From contig NZ_CP089468.1 in assembly GCF_021233435.1 (NCBI RefSeq), positions 496,001 through 560,000 of the forward strand: 64,000 nucleotides of DNA, given 5' to 3'. The position numbers and the translations under genes are program-made. Source of the DNA: Halobacterium noricense (GTDB lineage Archaea > Halobacteriota > Halobacteria > Halobacteriales > Halobacteriaceae). Positions 9,161 to 18,760 of the stretch are shown in pieces. The notes beneath the pieces were generated by a model. That model saw nothing but the letters and a program-made list of their open reading frames with translations. It was not told the DNA's origin and searched no databases. Every line of letters starts with the position of its first letter. Positions within the stretch are counted from its first letter, which is position 1.

Positions 9161-10195
9161 GTGGACTTCGACCGCCGACGCGTCGCGTTCCGGGTCGTCG
9201 TCGCCGTCGCCATCGCCGCCCTGCTGGTCACCGGTGTCGGCTGGGACCGCGTGCTCCGGAACCTCCGCGACGCCAACCTCGCCGTCTACGCGTTCGCGCC
9301 GCTGGGGGCCGCGCTCGCGCTGCTCGCCGGCGGAGAGGGGACGCGGGTCGCGCTCGGCTTCCCAGTGTGGAGCGTGCGCGGTGCGCTCGCGCGGCGGGCG
9401 TTCTACGGCGCTGCCATCGTCCGGAACTTCCTCCCGGCCGGGAACGTCGGCGGCGGCGGGTTCGTCGCGTACACGGTGAGCCGCCACGGCGACGTCACCG
9501 TCAGCGAAGCCATCGCGGGCGTCGCCGGCTGGGAGTTCGTGATGATGGTCGCGTCCGCCGTCGTCGGCGGCGTCGGCGTGCTCGGTGTCGTCGCCGCTGG
9601 CCAGGACCCCGCGGGAACGGTCGGCCTGTTCGTCGCGTTCGGTGCGGTGCTGGCAGCCATCGCCACGGCCGGCGTCGTCCTCGAAGCCTACCGCGAGGCC
9701 GTCGCTGCCGTCGTCACCCGACTCGCACTCGCGTTCGAGCCCGTGTTGGCGCGCGTCGTTCCCGGCCACGACGTGCGCCTCGACGCCGGACGTGTGCGCC
9801 GCGGCCTCGACGAGTTTTTCGCGACGCTGAGCCGGCTCGCGGCGGACCGCTCGCGGTTCGTGACCGTGCTCGCCGCGGCTCACGCCGCGTGGCTCTGCTG
9901 GATGATTCCGCTGTTCGTGAGCCTGCTCGCGGTCGGCGTGGTGGTGTCGCCCGCAGTCGTGATGGTCGCGGTGACGGTCTCCGGATTCGCGCGCGCCGTC
10001 CCGCTGCCCGCCGGCATCGGCCCGGTGGACGTCGCGCTCGGCGGCGTGCTCGTCGCGCTCACGCCGCACTCGCTTGGCGAACTCGCGTCCGCGCTCGTGC
10101 TCTACCGGTCGAGCATGGTGCTCGTGCAGGTGATGGCCGGCGGGCTCTCGCTGTGGACGCTGGACGTCGCGGCGACCGGCAAACTCGCCGACTAG
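9161..10195 (+). CDS. lysylphosphatidylglycerol synthase TM region-like (UPF0104 / flippase-like) membrane protein
   Basis: A 344-residue integral membrane protein with about eight hydrophobic segments. Family-like features are the FLPAGNVGGGGFVAY loop, the RHGDVTVSEA segment and the PLPAGIGPVDVALGGVL region near the C terminus, as in archaeal UPF0104/LPG-synthase TM proteins. These are proposed lipid or lipid-linked sugar transporters, but no activity can be read from sequence. It starts at GTG 9161, 19 nt after the protease stop. Its TAG stop overlaps the stop of the convergent egsA gene by four bases (CTAG). Confidence 0.8.
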   Translation: MDFDRRRVAFRVVVAVAIAALLVTGVGWDRVLRNLRDANLAVYAFAPLGAALALLAGGEGTRVALGFPVWSVRGALARRAFYGAAIVRNFLPAGNVGGGGFVAYTVSRHGDVTVSEAIAGVAGWEFVMMVASAVVGGVGVLGVVAAGQDPAGTVGLFVAFGAVLAAIATAGVVLEAYREAVAAVVTRLALAFEPVLARVVPGHDVRLDAGRVRRGLDEFFATLSRLAADRSRFVTVLAAAHAAWLCWMIPLFVSLLAVGVVVSPAVVMVAVTVSGFARAVPLPAGIGPVDVALGGVLVALTPHSLGELASALVLYRSSMVLVQVMAGGLSLWTLDVAATGKLAD

Positions 10196-11250
10196 ATGAC
10201 GCCCGTTCTCGTCGCGGCCTCGACGGCGGCGTCCTCGCTGATGCCCGACCCCAGAATCGTGTAGCGGTCCCGAATCTCGTGGGCGGACGTCAGCGCCTCC
10301 AGCACTTCCTCGTCGGTGACGCCGAGCCCGTCCGCGGTCGTCGGCGCATCGAGGGAAGCCAGCGCGTCCCGGACCGACCGCCACTCGCCCTGCTCGCCCG
10401 AGTGGAGGTACTCCGCGAGAATCGAGCCGACGCCGACCTGGTGGCCGTGGAGTGCCTTCCCGGGCGCGATGCGGTCGAGTTGGTGGCTGAACAGGTGCTC
10501 GCTCCCCGACGCGGGCCGCGAGGAGCCCGCGATGGACATGGCGACCCCCGAGGAGACCAGCGCCTTCATCACCATCCACGCGGACTCCTCCAACTCCGGT
10601 TTGATGGAGTCCGCGCTGTCGACGAGCATCTCCGCGGTCATCTGACTGAGCGCGCCCGCGTACTCGCTGTACGGCACGTTCTGGAGGCGGTTCGCCAGCC
10701 GCCAGTCCTTCACCGCGGTGTAGTTGGAGATGATGTCCGCGCAGCCCGCAGTCGTTAACTCCCACGGCGCGTCCGCGATAACGCCCGTGTCCGCGACGAC
10801 CGCGACCGGCGGCGCTGCCGCGACCGAGTGGCGGGTGTCGCCCTCCGGCACCGACCCGCGCCCGGAGACGATGCCGTCGTGGCTCGCCGCCGTCGGCACG
10901 CTCACGAACCCGACGTTGAGGTGGTCGCTGGCCATCTTCGCGATGTCGATTGGCTTCCCGCCGCCGACGCCGACGAGGTAGCCGACCTCCATCCCGCGCG
11001 CGACGTCCAGCACGTCCTCGACGGCCTCGAAGGTCGCCTCCTCCACGACGACGATTTCGGGGTCGTCACCCGCGGCCTCGAACTGCGCGACGATGCGGTC
11101 GGCGGCCACCTCCCGGGGCGTCTCGCTGGTGACGACCAGCGGCCGCCCCGTCAAGTGGGTCTCGACGACGACCTCCCGGGTCTGCGAGAGCACGTCGTGG
11201 CCGAGCACGACGCTCCGCGGGAGGCGTATCCACTTCGACTTCTCGAACAT
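10192..11250 (-). CDS. egsA: sn-glycerol-1-phosphate dehydrogenase
   Basis: A 352-residue enzyme that reduces dihydroxyacetone phosphate to sn-glycerol-1-phosphate, the committed step giving archaeal lipids their stereochemistry. Signatures are the glycine-rich VGVGGGKPIDIAK nucleotide site, VPTAASHDGIVSGR, and a metal-binding set with Asp in AGCADIISN and His residues in GSEHLFSHQLD and LHGHQVGVGS. ATG 11250 (MFEKSKWIRLPRSV) is chosen over a TTG two codons upstream. It converges on the membrane-protein gene with a 4-nt stop overlap. It is a cytosolic, zinc-dependent member of the iron-alcohol-dehydrogenase superfamily. Confidence 0.95.
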   Translation of the reverse strand: MFEKSKWIRLPRSVVLGHDVLSQTREVVVETHLTGRPLVVTSETPREVAADRIVAQFEAAGDDPEIVVVEEATFEAVEDVLDVARGMEVGYLVGVGGGKPIDIAKMASDHLNVGFVSVPTAASHDGIVSGRGSVPEGDTRHSVAAAPPVAVVADTGVIADAPWELTTAGCADIISNYTAVKDWRLANRLQNVPYSEYAGALSQMTAEMLVDSADSIKPELEESAWMVMKALVSSGVAMSIAGSSRPASGSEHLFSHQLDRIAPGKALHGHQVGVGSILAEYLHSGEQGEWRSVRDALASLDAPTTADGLGVTDEEVLEALTSAHEIRDRYTILGSGISEDAAVEAATRTGVI

Positions 11251-11313
11251 GTCCAAGCCTCGCCCGGGGACGAGTAAAAGTCTACTCGTCGTCGATTCGT
11301 GCGCTCGTACCGC

Positions 11314-12303
11314 TCAGACCGTCCCGAGCACGTCGAGGAGGCGCTCCTCGTCCTCGCGGTCGGGGCCTTCCTCCTCGCCGGTACGACCGTGCTCGCGGTG
11401 GGCGTCGACGGTCTTCGCCATCGCCTCTTCGACGGGCGTCGACTCGTAGCCCAGTGCCTCGACTTTCGACGTGTCCAGCACGTGCGGGTAGTCGCGGTAC
11501 AGCGGGAAGTCCTCGAGGGCGAGGTCGACGATGTCGAGTTCCCGGGGGCTCGTGTACACGCGCCCGATGTCCGTTCCGAGTGCGTCCGCAATCAGGTCGA
11601 GCATCCGGTCGAGGGTGACCGCGTTCCGGTCGCCGACGTTGTACGCCTCGCCCGGTTCGCCCTCCTCGGCGACGAGCCGGAGGCCGCGGGCGACGTCCTC
11701 GACGTAGACGCGCTGCCAGAGGTTCGTGCCGTCCCCGGGGACGACGGCTTCATCGTGCTCGGCGACGCGATCAACCCAGTACGCGAGGCGCTCGGTGTAG
11801 TCTTGGGGGCCGTAGACGACCGGCGGCCGCACGCTCATCGCGTTCACCCCGCGCTCGGCGGCCTCGAAGACGATGCGGTCGCCGGCAGCCTTCCGCGCAC
11901 CGTACGTCTCCATCGAGTCGTCGGTCGCCTGCTCGGCGGTACAGCTCTCCAGCGTCGTCTCGTCCTCGCGCTTGGGAACGTCCTCGTCGGCGTACGCGGA
12001 GCCGCTAGAGACGTAAACGTAGGCGTCGACGCCGCCGAAGACGTCGATGGCGTGCTCGACCTCGCGGGGCTTGTACGCCACGCAGTCGAAGACGGCGTCG
12101 GGCTCGACCTCCCGCTTCGCCGTCAGCAGGGCCTTCCGGTCGGTGCGGTCGCCCTGCACGTGGTGGACGCGGTCGTCCTCCGCGAACGGGTCGTCGTGCT
12201 TCCCGCGGTTGAACGTCGTGACGCGGTAGTCGTGGGCGAGCAGTTCCTCCACGAGGTGGCGGCCGACGAAGCGCGTGCCGCCGACCACGAGCGCGGAATC
12301 CAT
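11314..12303 (-). CDS. NAD-dependent epimerase/dehydratase (extended SDR)
   Basis: A 329-residue extended short-chain dehydrogenase. The N-terminal ALVVGGTRFVGRHLVEEL nucleotide fold is followed by the GDRTDRKAL acidic strand end, a YVYVSSGSAYAD strand with the catalytic Ser, and YGARKAAGD where Tyr-x3-Lys forms the active site. The C-terminal sugar-binding half includes VRPPVVYGPQDY and NVGDRNAVTLDRM. It resembles sugar-nucleotide epimerases of haloarchaea and plants (CSP41-like). The exact substrate is unknown. The last 25 residues are an acidic tail. The start at ATG 12303 removes an implausible eight-residue extension. Confidence 0.85.
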   Translation of the reverse strand: MDSALVVGGTRFVGRHLVEELLAHDYRVTTFNRGKHDDPFAEDDRVHHVQGDRTDRKALLTAKREVEPDAVFDCVAYKPREVEHAIDVFGGVDAYVYVSSGSAYADEDVPKREDETTLESCTAEQATDDSMETYGARKAAGDRIVFEAAERGVNAMSVRPPVVYGPQDYTERLAYWVDRVAEHDEAVVPGDGTNLWQRVYVEDVARGLRLVAEEGEPGEAYNVGDRNAVTLDRMLDLIADALGTDIGRVYTSPRELDIVDLALEDFPLYRDYPHVLDTSKVEALGYESTPVEEAMAKTVDAHREHGRTGEEEGPDREDEERLLDVLGTV

Positions 12304-12390
12304 ACCGGAGGGTGGGGTGGCCGCCACAAAAGCGGTGGCTATTCGAACGCCAGCGGCGCGAGAAAGGCGGACGAATCCGGGGCTACGGCG

Positions 12391-15300
12391 TTAGTCGGCG
12401 CTGCCGGCGAGCGAGCCTTCGATGGCGCTGGCGGGCAGCGAGCGGCGCGCGTCCGCTTCCGGCCGCTCGTCGATGGCGTCGCGGTAGGCGTCCGGCATGA
12501 CGACCGCGAACTCCGAGACCGCCTCCTCCCAGTTCGCGAGCAGTTCGGCCGCGCGGTCGCTGTCCGTGCGCGCGGCGTGGTTCTCCACGAGCCGGCGAAT
12601 CGCGGACTCGTCGCGCTCCGAGGGGTCGCGCGAAACCGCGACTATCCCGGTGTTGCAGCGGTCCTCGAAGTCGCCGTCGGGGTCGTGGACGTACGCGACG
12701 CCGCCGGACATCCCCGCGGCGAAGTTCCGCCCGACGTCGCCGAGCACGACGACGATACCGCCGGTCATGTACTCGCAGCCGTGGTCGCCGACGCCCTCCA
12801 CGACCGCGTGCGCGCCGGAGTTCCGCACCGCGAAGCGCTCGCCGGCGACGCCGTTGACGTAGCACTCGCCGTCGGTCGCGCCGTACAGCGCGACGTTCCC
12901 GACGAGCGTGTTCTCCGCGGGCTCGAAGCCCGCTTCCGGCGGCGTCTCGACGGCGACCGTGCCGCCCGAGAGCCCCTTCCCGACGTAGTCGTTGGCGGCC
13001 CCGGTCAGCGACATCGTGACGCCGGACGCGAGGAACGCGCCGAACGACTGGCCGGCGTTCCCTTCGAGCGTGACGTCGAGCGTGTCGTCGGCCAGCCCCT
13101 CGACGCCGTGCTCGCTGCTGACGGCGTGGGAGACGCGCGCGCCGACAGTGCGGTCGCGGGTCGTAATCTCGCGGGTCAGCGAGACGGACTCGCCGTCCGC
13201 GATGGCCGCCTGCGCGTCCGCGATGATGCCCTCGTCGAGTTCCATGTCGGGCTGGTCCTGCTCGACGGTGTGCGTGCGACCGTCGCCCTCGGGTTCGGCG
13301 AGCACGCGCGAGAGGTCGATGTGCTCACCCTTCGGGTGGACGCTCTCCGGCTGGGAGAGGTGTTCGACGCGGCCGACGGCGTCCTCGACGCTCGTGTAGC
13401 CGAGTTCCGCGAGCAGTTCACGGAATTCGCGCGCGACGAACGTGAGGTAGTTCGCGACCTTCTCCGGCGTGCCGCGGAAGCGCTCGCGGAGGTCGTCGTC
13501 CTGCGTCGCGACGCCGGTCGGGCAGTTGTTCGTGTGGCAGATGCGCGCCATCACGCAGCCCGCCGACACCAGCGACGCGGTGCCGAACGCGAACTCCTCG
13601 GCGCCCAGCAGCGCGCCGACCGCGACGTCGCGGCCGGTCTTCAGGCCGCCGTCCACGCGCAGCGTCACGCGCGAGCGGAGGCCGGTCTCCACGAGGAGCT
13701 GGTTCGCTTCCGCGAGCCCGAGCTCCCACGGGAGGCCAGCGTGCTTGATGCTCGTCTTCGGGGACGCGCCCGTCCCGCCGTCGTGGCCGGAGATGTGGAT
13801 GCAGTCCGCGCCCGCCTTCGCGCAGCCCGCCGCGACCGTGCCGATGCCCGCCTCGGAGACGAGCTTCACGTGGACGCGGGCGTCCGGGTTGCCCGCTCGG
13901 AGGTCGGAGATGAGCTGCTTGAGGTCCTCGATGCTGTAGATGTCGTGCTGGGGCGGCGGGCTGATGAGGCCGACGCCCGGCGTCGAACACCGCACGTCCG
14001 CGATCATCTCGTTGACCTTCTTCCCGGGGAGGTGGCCGCCCTCGCCGGGCTTCGAACCCTGCGCCATCTTGATTTGGAGGTCGTCGGCCGACGAGAGGTA
14101 CGTGCTCGTGACGCCGAACCGACCGGACGCCACCTGCTTGATGGCGCACTCGCGGTCCGTGTCGAAGCGCTCGGGCGGCTCCCCGCCCTCGCCCGTATTC
14201 GCCCTCGCGCCGAGCTCGTTGGCGGCCTCGGCGTTCGTCTCGTGAGCCTCCGGGCTGAGGCTCCCGAGGCTCATCGCGGCCGTCGAGAACCGCTCGACGA
14301 TATCAGCCGCCGGCTCCACGTCCTCGACGGGGACGCTCTCGCGGTCCTCGGTGTCGATGTCGAGGAGGCCGCGCAGCGCCTGGAGCTGTTCGGCCTGGTC
14401 GTTGACCTGTTCGGCGTAGTCCTCGAACGCCTCGTAGTCGCCGTTATCCACGCCCTCCTGGAGGCTGTGGACCGTCTGGGGGTTCCACTGGTGGAATCGC
14501 CCGGCGGTGCGGTTCTCGAATTCGCCGATGCGCTCGATGTCGGCTTCGTCGTCGAAGCCCGCGGCGTGGCGCGCGCGGATGTCGGCTTCGAGTTCGTCGA
14601 AGCCGACGCCCTCCGTGCGGTTCGGCGTCCCGGAGAAGAACCGGTCGACGACCGACGAATCGAGGCCGACGACCTCGAAGATTTGCGCGCCCTGGTAGGA
14701 TTCGACCGTCGAGATGCCCATCTTCGCCATCACCTTCAGCAGCCCGTCTTCGAGGGCCTGCAGGTACGACGACACGGCTTCCTCGGGGTCGGGGCCGTCC
14801 GGCCCGGCGACGATGTCGCGGGCGGACTCGATAGCGAGGTAGGGGTTGACCGCGCCCGCGCCGTAGCCGACCGTCGCCGCGAGCTGGTGGACGGTGCGGA
14901 CGTCGCCGGCTTCGACGACGAGCCCGGCGCGCGCCCGCAGCCCCTCGCGGGTGAGGTGGTGATGGACGGCACCGGTCGCCAGCAGGCTCGGCACCGGAAT
15001 CGCGTCCTCGCCGGCCTCGCGCTGGGAGAGCACGAGCAGTTCGACGCCGTCGCCGACCGCGTCGGCGGCCTCGCGCTGGACGCGCTCGACGGCGGCTTCG
15101 AGGGACTCCTCGGGACCGAACGAGAGGTCGATGGTCGCCGCCGAAAGCCCCGCGTTCACGACCTCGTTCAGGTCGCTGTCAGCCAGCACCGGGCTGTCGA
15201 GGACGATCTGCTCGGCGTGTTCGGGGGATTCGCCGAGGAGATTGTTCTGCCGGCCGAGGCGCGTCTCCATGCTCGTCACGAGGTCCTCGCGGATGTAGTC

Positions 15301-16845
15301 GATTGGCGGGTTCGTGACCTGCGCGAACAGCTGGCGGAAGTACGACGCCAGCGGGTGGTTGAACTCCGAGATGCCGGGGAGCGGCGCGTCGTCGCCCATC
15401 GAGCCGACGGGGTCCTTGCCGTCCTGGACCATCGGCGCGATCAGTTCGTCGAGTTCGTCGCGCGTGTACCCGAACATCGCCTGTTCGGAGCGCAGGTCCT
15501 CGGTCGGGTCGCTGGGTAGCACGTCCTCGCCGGTCTCCGGGCGGAGCTGGTTCTGTTCGACCCACTCGCCGTACTGCTCGTCGGTGAGCTCCTCGAAGAC
15601 GTCCTCGTCGTCGACGACGCCCTCGCCGGGCTCCGCGAGGAACAACTGACCGGGGCGGAGGCGGCCGCGCTCCTCGACCTCGCTGACGTCGCCCTCCAAG
15701 GCGCCCTGCTCGGAGGCCATCACGAGCGTGCCGTCCGCGCGCTTCTCGTAGCGGCACGGGCGCAGGCCGTTCCGGTCGAGGACGCCGCCGATGCGGTCGC
15801 CGTCGGTGCCGATGACGAGCGCGGGGCCGTCCCACGGCTCCACGAGGCTGGCGTGGTAGTCGTAGAACTCCTTGCGCGCGTCGCTCATCTCGTCGTCGCC
15901 CTGCCACGCCTCGGGGACGAGCATGCGGAGCGCGTGCGGGAGCGAGCGCCCCGTCTGCATCAGCAGTTCGAGCGCGTTGTCGACGCTGGCGGTGTCGGAC
16001 TGCTCGGGGTCGTCGATGACCGGCAGCACCGTCTCGAGTTCGTCGGCGGTGAACTCCTCAGCTTCGAGGTCCGACTCGCGGGCGCGCATCCAGTTGACGT
16101 TCCCGCGGATGGTGTTGAACTCGCCGTTGTGGACGATGTTCCGGTAGGGGTGGGCGAGGTGCCACGCGCCCAGCGTGTTCGTGGAGAAGCGAGCATGCAC
16201 GAGCGCGAACCCGGTCTCGACGCGCTCGTCGGTGAGGTCGGGGTAGTAGTCGGCGACCTGGTCGCCCTTCAGGAGGCCCTTGTAGACGACGGTGTCCTCG
16301 TCGAGCGAGCAGACGTAGAAGCGCTCGTGGTCGACGGCTGCTTCGACGGCCTGGCGGCCGACGTACAGCGCCTTCTGGAAGTCCTCGGCACCGTTCGGAC
16401 GTACTACGGCCTGCGCGACGTGGGGTTCGGAGTCGACGGCGGTCGCGCCGAGGTCGCTGTTGTTCGTGGGGACGTCGCGCCACGCGTCGACGGCGAGGCC
16501 GTGCTCGGCGAGCGCGGCTTCGACGGTTTCGACGACTGCGGCGCGTTCGTCTGCGTCCTGCGGGAGAAAGAACGAGCCGACGGCGTAGGTTTCGGGGAGG
16601 CCGCCGAAGACGTCGGCGAAGAACTCGTCGGGCGTCTGGATGAGCGCGCCGGCGCCGTCGCCGGTGTTCTCCTCGGCACCCGTGGTGCCGCGGTGTTGGA
16701 GATTCTCCAGTACGTCGAGTGCGTCAGAGAGAACGCGGTGGGACTGGCCACCGTCGAGGTCGACGACGACCCCGACCCCGCAGTTCGACCGTTCGTCGGT
16801 CGGGTCTGCGAGGAGGCGGTTGTTCGTGCTGTCGGACTGGTGCAT
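12391..16845 (-). CDS. gltB: glutamate synthase, large subunit
   Basis: A 1484-residue class-II amidotransferase/FMN synthase. Cys22 in ERSNCGVGVV would be the N-terminal nucleophile if about 21 residues are removed, as in other GltB proenzymes. The amidotransferase domain occupies about 22-420. A linker follows, then the FMN-binding synthase domain (about 800-1180) with SAMSLGSLSPEAHE, GEGGEPPERF, and the iron-sulfur Cys cluster in CVMARICHTNNC. The C-terminal GXGXG beta-helix is about 1230-1470. It transfers glutamine amide nitrogen to 2-oxoglutarate. No small subunit (gltD) is adjacent, so the electron donor is encoded elsewhere or is ferredoxin. The start is ATG 16845. TATA-like A/T-rich sequence lies 45-75 nt upstream. 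Confidence 0.95.
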   Translation of the reverse strand: MHQSDSTNNRLLADPTDERSNCGVGVVVDLDGGQSHRVLSDALDVLENLQHRGTTGAEENTGDGAGALIQTPDEFFADVFGGLPETYAVGSFFLPQDADERAAVVETVEAALAEHGLAVDAWRDVPTNNSDLGATAVDSEPHVAQAVVRPNGAEDFQKALYVGRQAVEAAVDHERFYVCSLDEDTVVYKGLLKGDQVADYYPDLTDERVETGFALVHARFSTNTLGAWHLAHPYRNIVHNGEFNTIRGNVNWMRARESDLEAEEFTADELETVLPVIDDPEQSDTASVDNALELLMQTGRSLPHALRMLVPEAWQGDDEMSDARKEFYDYHASLVEPWDGPALVIGTDGDRIGGVLDRNGLRPCRYEKRADGTLVMASEQGALEGDVSEVEERGRLRPGQLFLAEPGEGVVDDEDVFEELTDEQYGEWVEQNQLRPETGEDVLPSDPTEDLRSEQAMFGYTRDELDELIAPMVQDGKDPVGSMGDDAPLPGISEFNHPLASYFRQLFAQVTNPPIDYIREDLVTSMETRLGRQNNLLGESPEHAEQIVLDSPVLADSDLNEVVNAGLSAATIDLSFGPEESLEAAVERVQREAADAVGDGVELLVLSQREAGEDAIPVPSLLATGAVHHHLTREGLRARAGLVVEAGDVRTVHQLAATVGYGAGAVNPYLAIESARDIVAGPDGPDPEEAVSSYLQALEDGLLKVMAKMGISTVESYQGAQIFEVVGLDSSVVDRFFSGTPNRTEGVGFDELEADIRARHAAGFDDEADIERIGEFENRTAGRFHQWNPQTVHSLQEGVDNGDYEAFEDYAEQVNDQAEQLQALRGLLDIDTEDRESVPVEDVEPAADIVERFSTAAMSLGSLSPEAHETNAEAANELGARANTGEGGEPPERFDTDRECAIKQVASGRFGVTSTYLSSADDLQIKMAQGSKPGEGGHLPGKKVNEMIADVRCSTPGVGLISPPPQHDIYSIEDLKQLISDLRAGNPDARVHVKLVSEAGIGTVAAGCAKAGADCIHISGHDGGTGASPKTSIKHAGLPWELGLAEANQLLVETGLRSRVTLRVDGGLKTGRDVAVGALLGAEEFAFGTASLVSAGCVMARICHTNNCPTGVATQDDDLRERFRGTPEKVANYLTFVAREFRELLAELGYTSVEDAVGRVEHLSQPESVHPKGEHIDLSRVLAEPEGDGRTHTVEQDQPDMELDEGIIADAQAAIADGESVSLTREITTRDRTVGARVSHAVSSEHGVEGLADDTLDVTLEGNAGQSFGAFLASGVTMSLTGAANDYVGKGLSGGTVAVETPPEAGFEPAENTLVGNVALYGATDGECYVNGVAGERFAVRNSGAHAVVEGVGDHGCEYMTGGIVVVLGDVGRNFAAGMSGGVAYVHDPDGDFEDRCNTGIVAVSRDPSERDESAIRRLVENHAARTDSDRAAELLANWEEAVSEFAVVMPDAYRDAIDERPEADARRSLPASAIEGSLAGSAD

Positions 16846-17073
16846 GTGGCAGCCTGTGACACGACCGAGTAAAACCCTACTCCTGAATCACTAAGGGTAA
16901 TATAGATGCGTATAAGGTAAATTAAGGTGTCCGGACGCCGCGTTCGTTCCGCCCGTGAACCGTATCGTCGGTGCCTCTCGGCACCGTCTGGCAGTTGATT
17001 CCGTGGCTGTGGTTGTTACTGCCTTCGACCGCATCCACCATTAAATAATCGACCGTGACAAATAGTCGCCGGC
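16846..17073. promoter_or_regulatory. gltB promoter region / gltB-proS spacer
   Basis: A 228-nt spacer between two minus-strand genes. The part next to gltB is unusually A/T-rich for this genome (16870-16925) and, read on the minus strand, holds TATA-like CTTATACGC and CTATATTACC. A perfect hairpin GGTGCC-TCTC-GGCACC lies at about 16970-16985, downstream of no gene stop. It may be a regulatory structure in a longer gltB leader or part of the proS 3' region. No ORF with coding character is visible. Confidence 0.4.
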
Positions 17074-18576
17074 TCAGTACGACTTCGCGAAGAACGCCGT
17101 CTCCTCGGCGGGCTCCCCACAGACCGCACACTCTTTGCCCTCGTGGTCGGGCGTCGGGAGGTGCTCGTCCTCGAACTCCGAGGCGGCGCGCGCGGCGCTG
17201 TCCTCGGCCAGCGGCACGAGCACGATTTCGGCGTGAATCTGGTCTTTGATTTCGTCCTCACAGGCCTCGTCGCCGCACCACGGGGCCTTCACGTAGCCGC
17301 CGTGCTGGCCGATAGTGCCCAGGATCTCCTCGCGGCTCTCGGCCTCCCGCACGTTCTCGTCGAGGCGCTCGGCGGCCGCGTCGTAGAGCTTCTCGTAGAC
17401 GTCGTCGAGGTGGTCGTGGACGGTGGCCGTGATGTCCGCGCGGTCCTCGACGGCGTCCTCGCCGTCGGGTCGGTGGACGACCGTGACTTCCTCGTCCTCG
17501 ACCTCGTTCGGGCCGATTTCGAACCGCACGGGGACGCCCTTCAACTCCCACTCGTTGAACTTGAAGCCGGGGTTGCGCTCGTCGCGGTCGTCGAGGTGGA
17601 CGCGTACCCCCTGCGCCTCCAGTTCCGCGGCGATTTCCGAGGAGTACTGGAGCACGTCCTCCTTCGTCTCCTCCTGCCAGATGGGGACGATGACGACCTG
17701 CTTGGGCGCGACCGTCGGCGGGAGCACGAGCCCCTGGTCGTCGCTGTGGGACATGACGAGCGCGCCGATGGCGCGCCACGACAGCCCCCACGAGGTCGTG
17801 TACGCGGTGCGCTCGGCCTCGTCGACGTCCGAGAACGTGATGTCGAACGCCTCCGCGAACGACTGCCCGAGGTGGTGACTGGTGCCGCCCTGCACGGACT
17901 TCCCGTCGGGCATCAGCGCCTCGACGGTCGTCGTGGTGTCCGCGCCCGGGAACTTGTCGTGGTCGGGCTTCCGCCCGCGCAGCACGGGCATCCCGAGGAC
18001 GTCCTCGTAGAGCCGCTGGTACTGGTCGAGGCGCAGCGTCGTCTCGGCCCACGCCTCCTCGTCGCTCTCGTGGGCGGTGTGGCCCTCCTGCCAGAGGAAC
18101 TCCTTCGTGCGGAAGAACGGCTTCGTCTCCGTGGCCTCCCAGCGCACGACGGAGTTCCACTGGTTCAAGCGCAGCGGGAGGTCGCGGTGCGAGCGCACCC
18201 ACTGAGCCATGTACGGCGCGACGATGGACTCGGAAGTCGGCCGGACGGCGAGGCGCTCTTCGAGTTCCTCGTGGCCGCCCTGCGTGACCCACGCGACCTC
18301 GGGGTCGAACCCTTCGACGATGTCCTTCTCCCGTTCGAGGTACGATTCGGGGATGAACATCGGGAAGTAGGCGTTGTCGACGCCGGTTTGCTTGAACCAG
18401 CCGTCGAGGTTGTCCTGAATCGCCTCCCAGAGGGCGTACCCACGGGGCCGGGTGACGATGAACCCGCCCATCGGCGCGTAGTCGGCCAGCTCCGCCTTCT
18501 GGACGACTTCCGCGTACCAGTCGCCGGGACTGTGCTCTTTGGACTCGGTGATGCCGAGCTCCTGTTCGTCGCTCAT
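17074..18576 (-). CDS. proS: prolyl-tRNA synthetase (archaeal/eukaryotic type)
   Basis: A 500-residue class-II synthetase attaching proline to tRNA(Pro). Visible are motif 1 around PMGGFIVTRPRGYALWEAI, motif 2 in RWEATETKPFFRTKEFLWQEGHTAH, and motif 3 in TSWGLSWRAIGALVMSHSDD. The anticodon-binding domain follows (VVIVPIW to DRDERNPGFKFNEWE). A C-terminal zinc-type domain has Cys pairs CGDEAC and CAVCGE and ends in the characteristic terminal Tyr (FFAKSY). Length and C-terminal domain mark the archaeal/eukaryotic type, not the bacterial type with an editing insert. The start at ATG 18576 gives MSDEQELGITESKEHS. Confidence 0.95.
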   Translation of the reverse strand: MSDEQELGITESKEHSPGDWYAEVVQKAELADYAPMGGFIVTRPRGYALWEAIQDNLDGWFKQTGVDNAYFPMFIPESYLEREKDIVEGFDPEVAWVTQGGHEELEERLAVRPTSESIVAPYMAQWVRSHRDLPLRLNQWNSVVRWEATETKPFFRTKEFLWQEGHTAHESDEEAWAETTLRLDQYQRLYEDVLGMPVLRGRKPDHDKFPGADTTTTVEALMPDGKSVQGGTSHHLGQSFAEAFDITFSDVDEAERTAYTTSWGLSWRAIGALVMSHSDDQGLVLPPTVAPKQVVIVPIWQEETKEDVLQYSSEIAAELEAQGVRVHLDDRDERNPGFKFNEWELKGVPVRFEIGPNEVEDEEVTVVHRPDGEDAVEDRADITATVHDHLDDVYEKLYDAAAERLDENVREAESREEILGTIGQHGGYVKAPWCGDEACEDEIKDQIHAEIVLVPLAEDSAARAASEFEDEHLPTPDHEGKECAVCGEPAEETAFFAKSY

Positions 18577-18760
18577 TACCCCAACTGTGGCCTGACTCGC
18601 TCTTAAAACCCGTGAAGGTGTGCGGGCGCGCGACGAACCCGACGAGGATTGGTTATAACTAACTCTTGAAGGAGGAATTCGAGGGAACTACGCATAGTGC
18701 ACGTTGACCGGCTGATTCGTCAGAAGCACGAAGTGCTGAGAGGTTAGCAGTAATTAATTA

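Noticed and set aside
11299-15519. 1406-codon plus-strand open frame
   Set aside because: It lies antisense to the epimerase and glutamate synthase genes, which have full family motifs. Composition is typical of antisense haloarchaeal frames.
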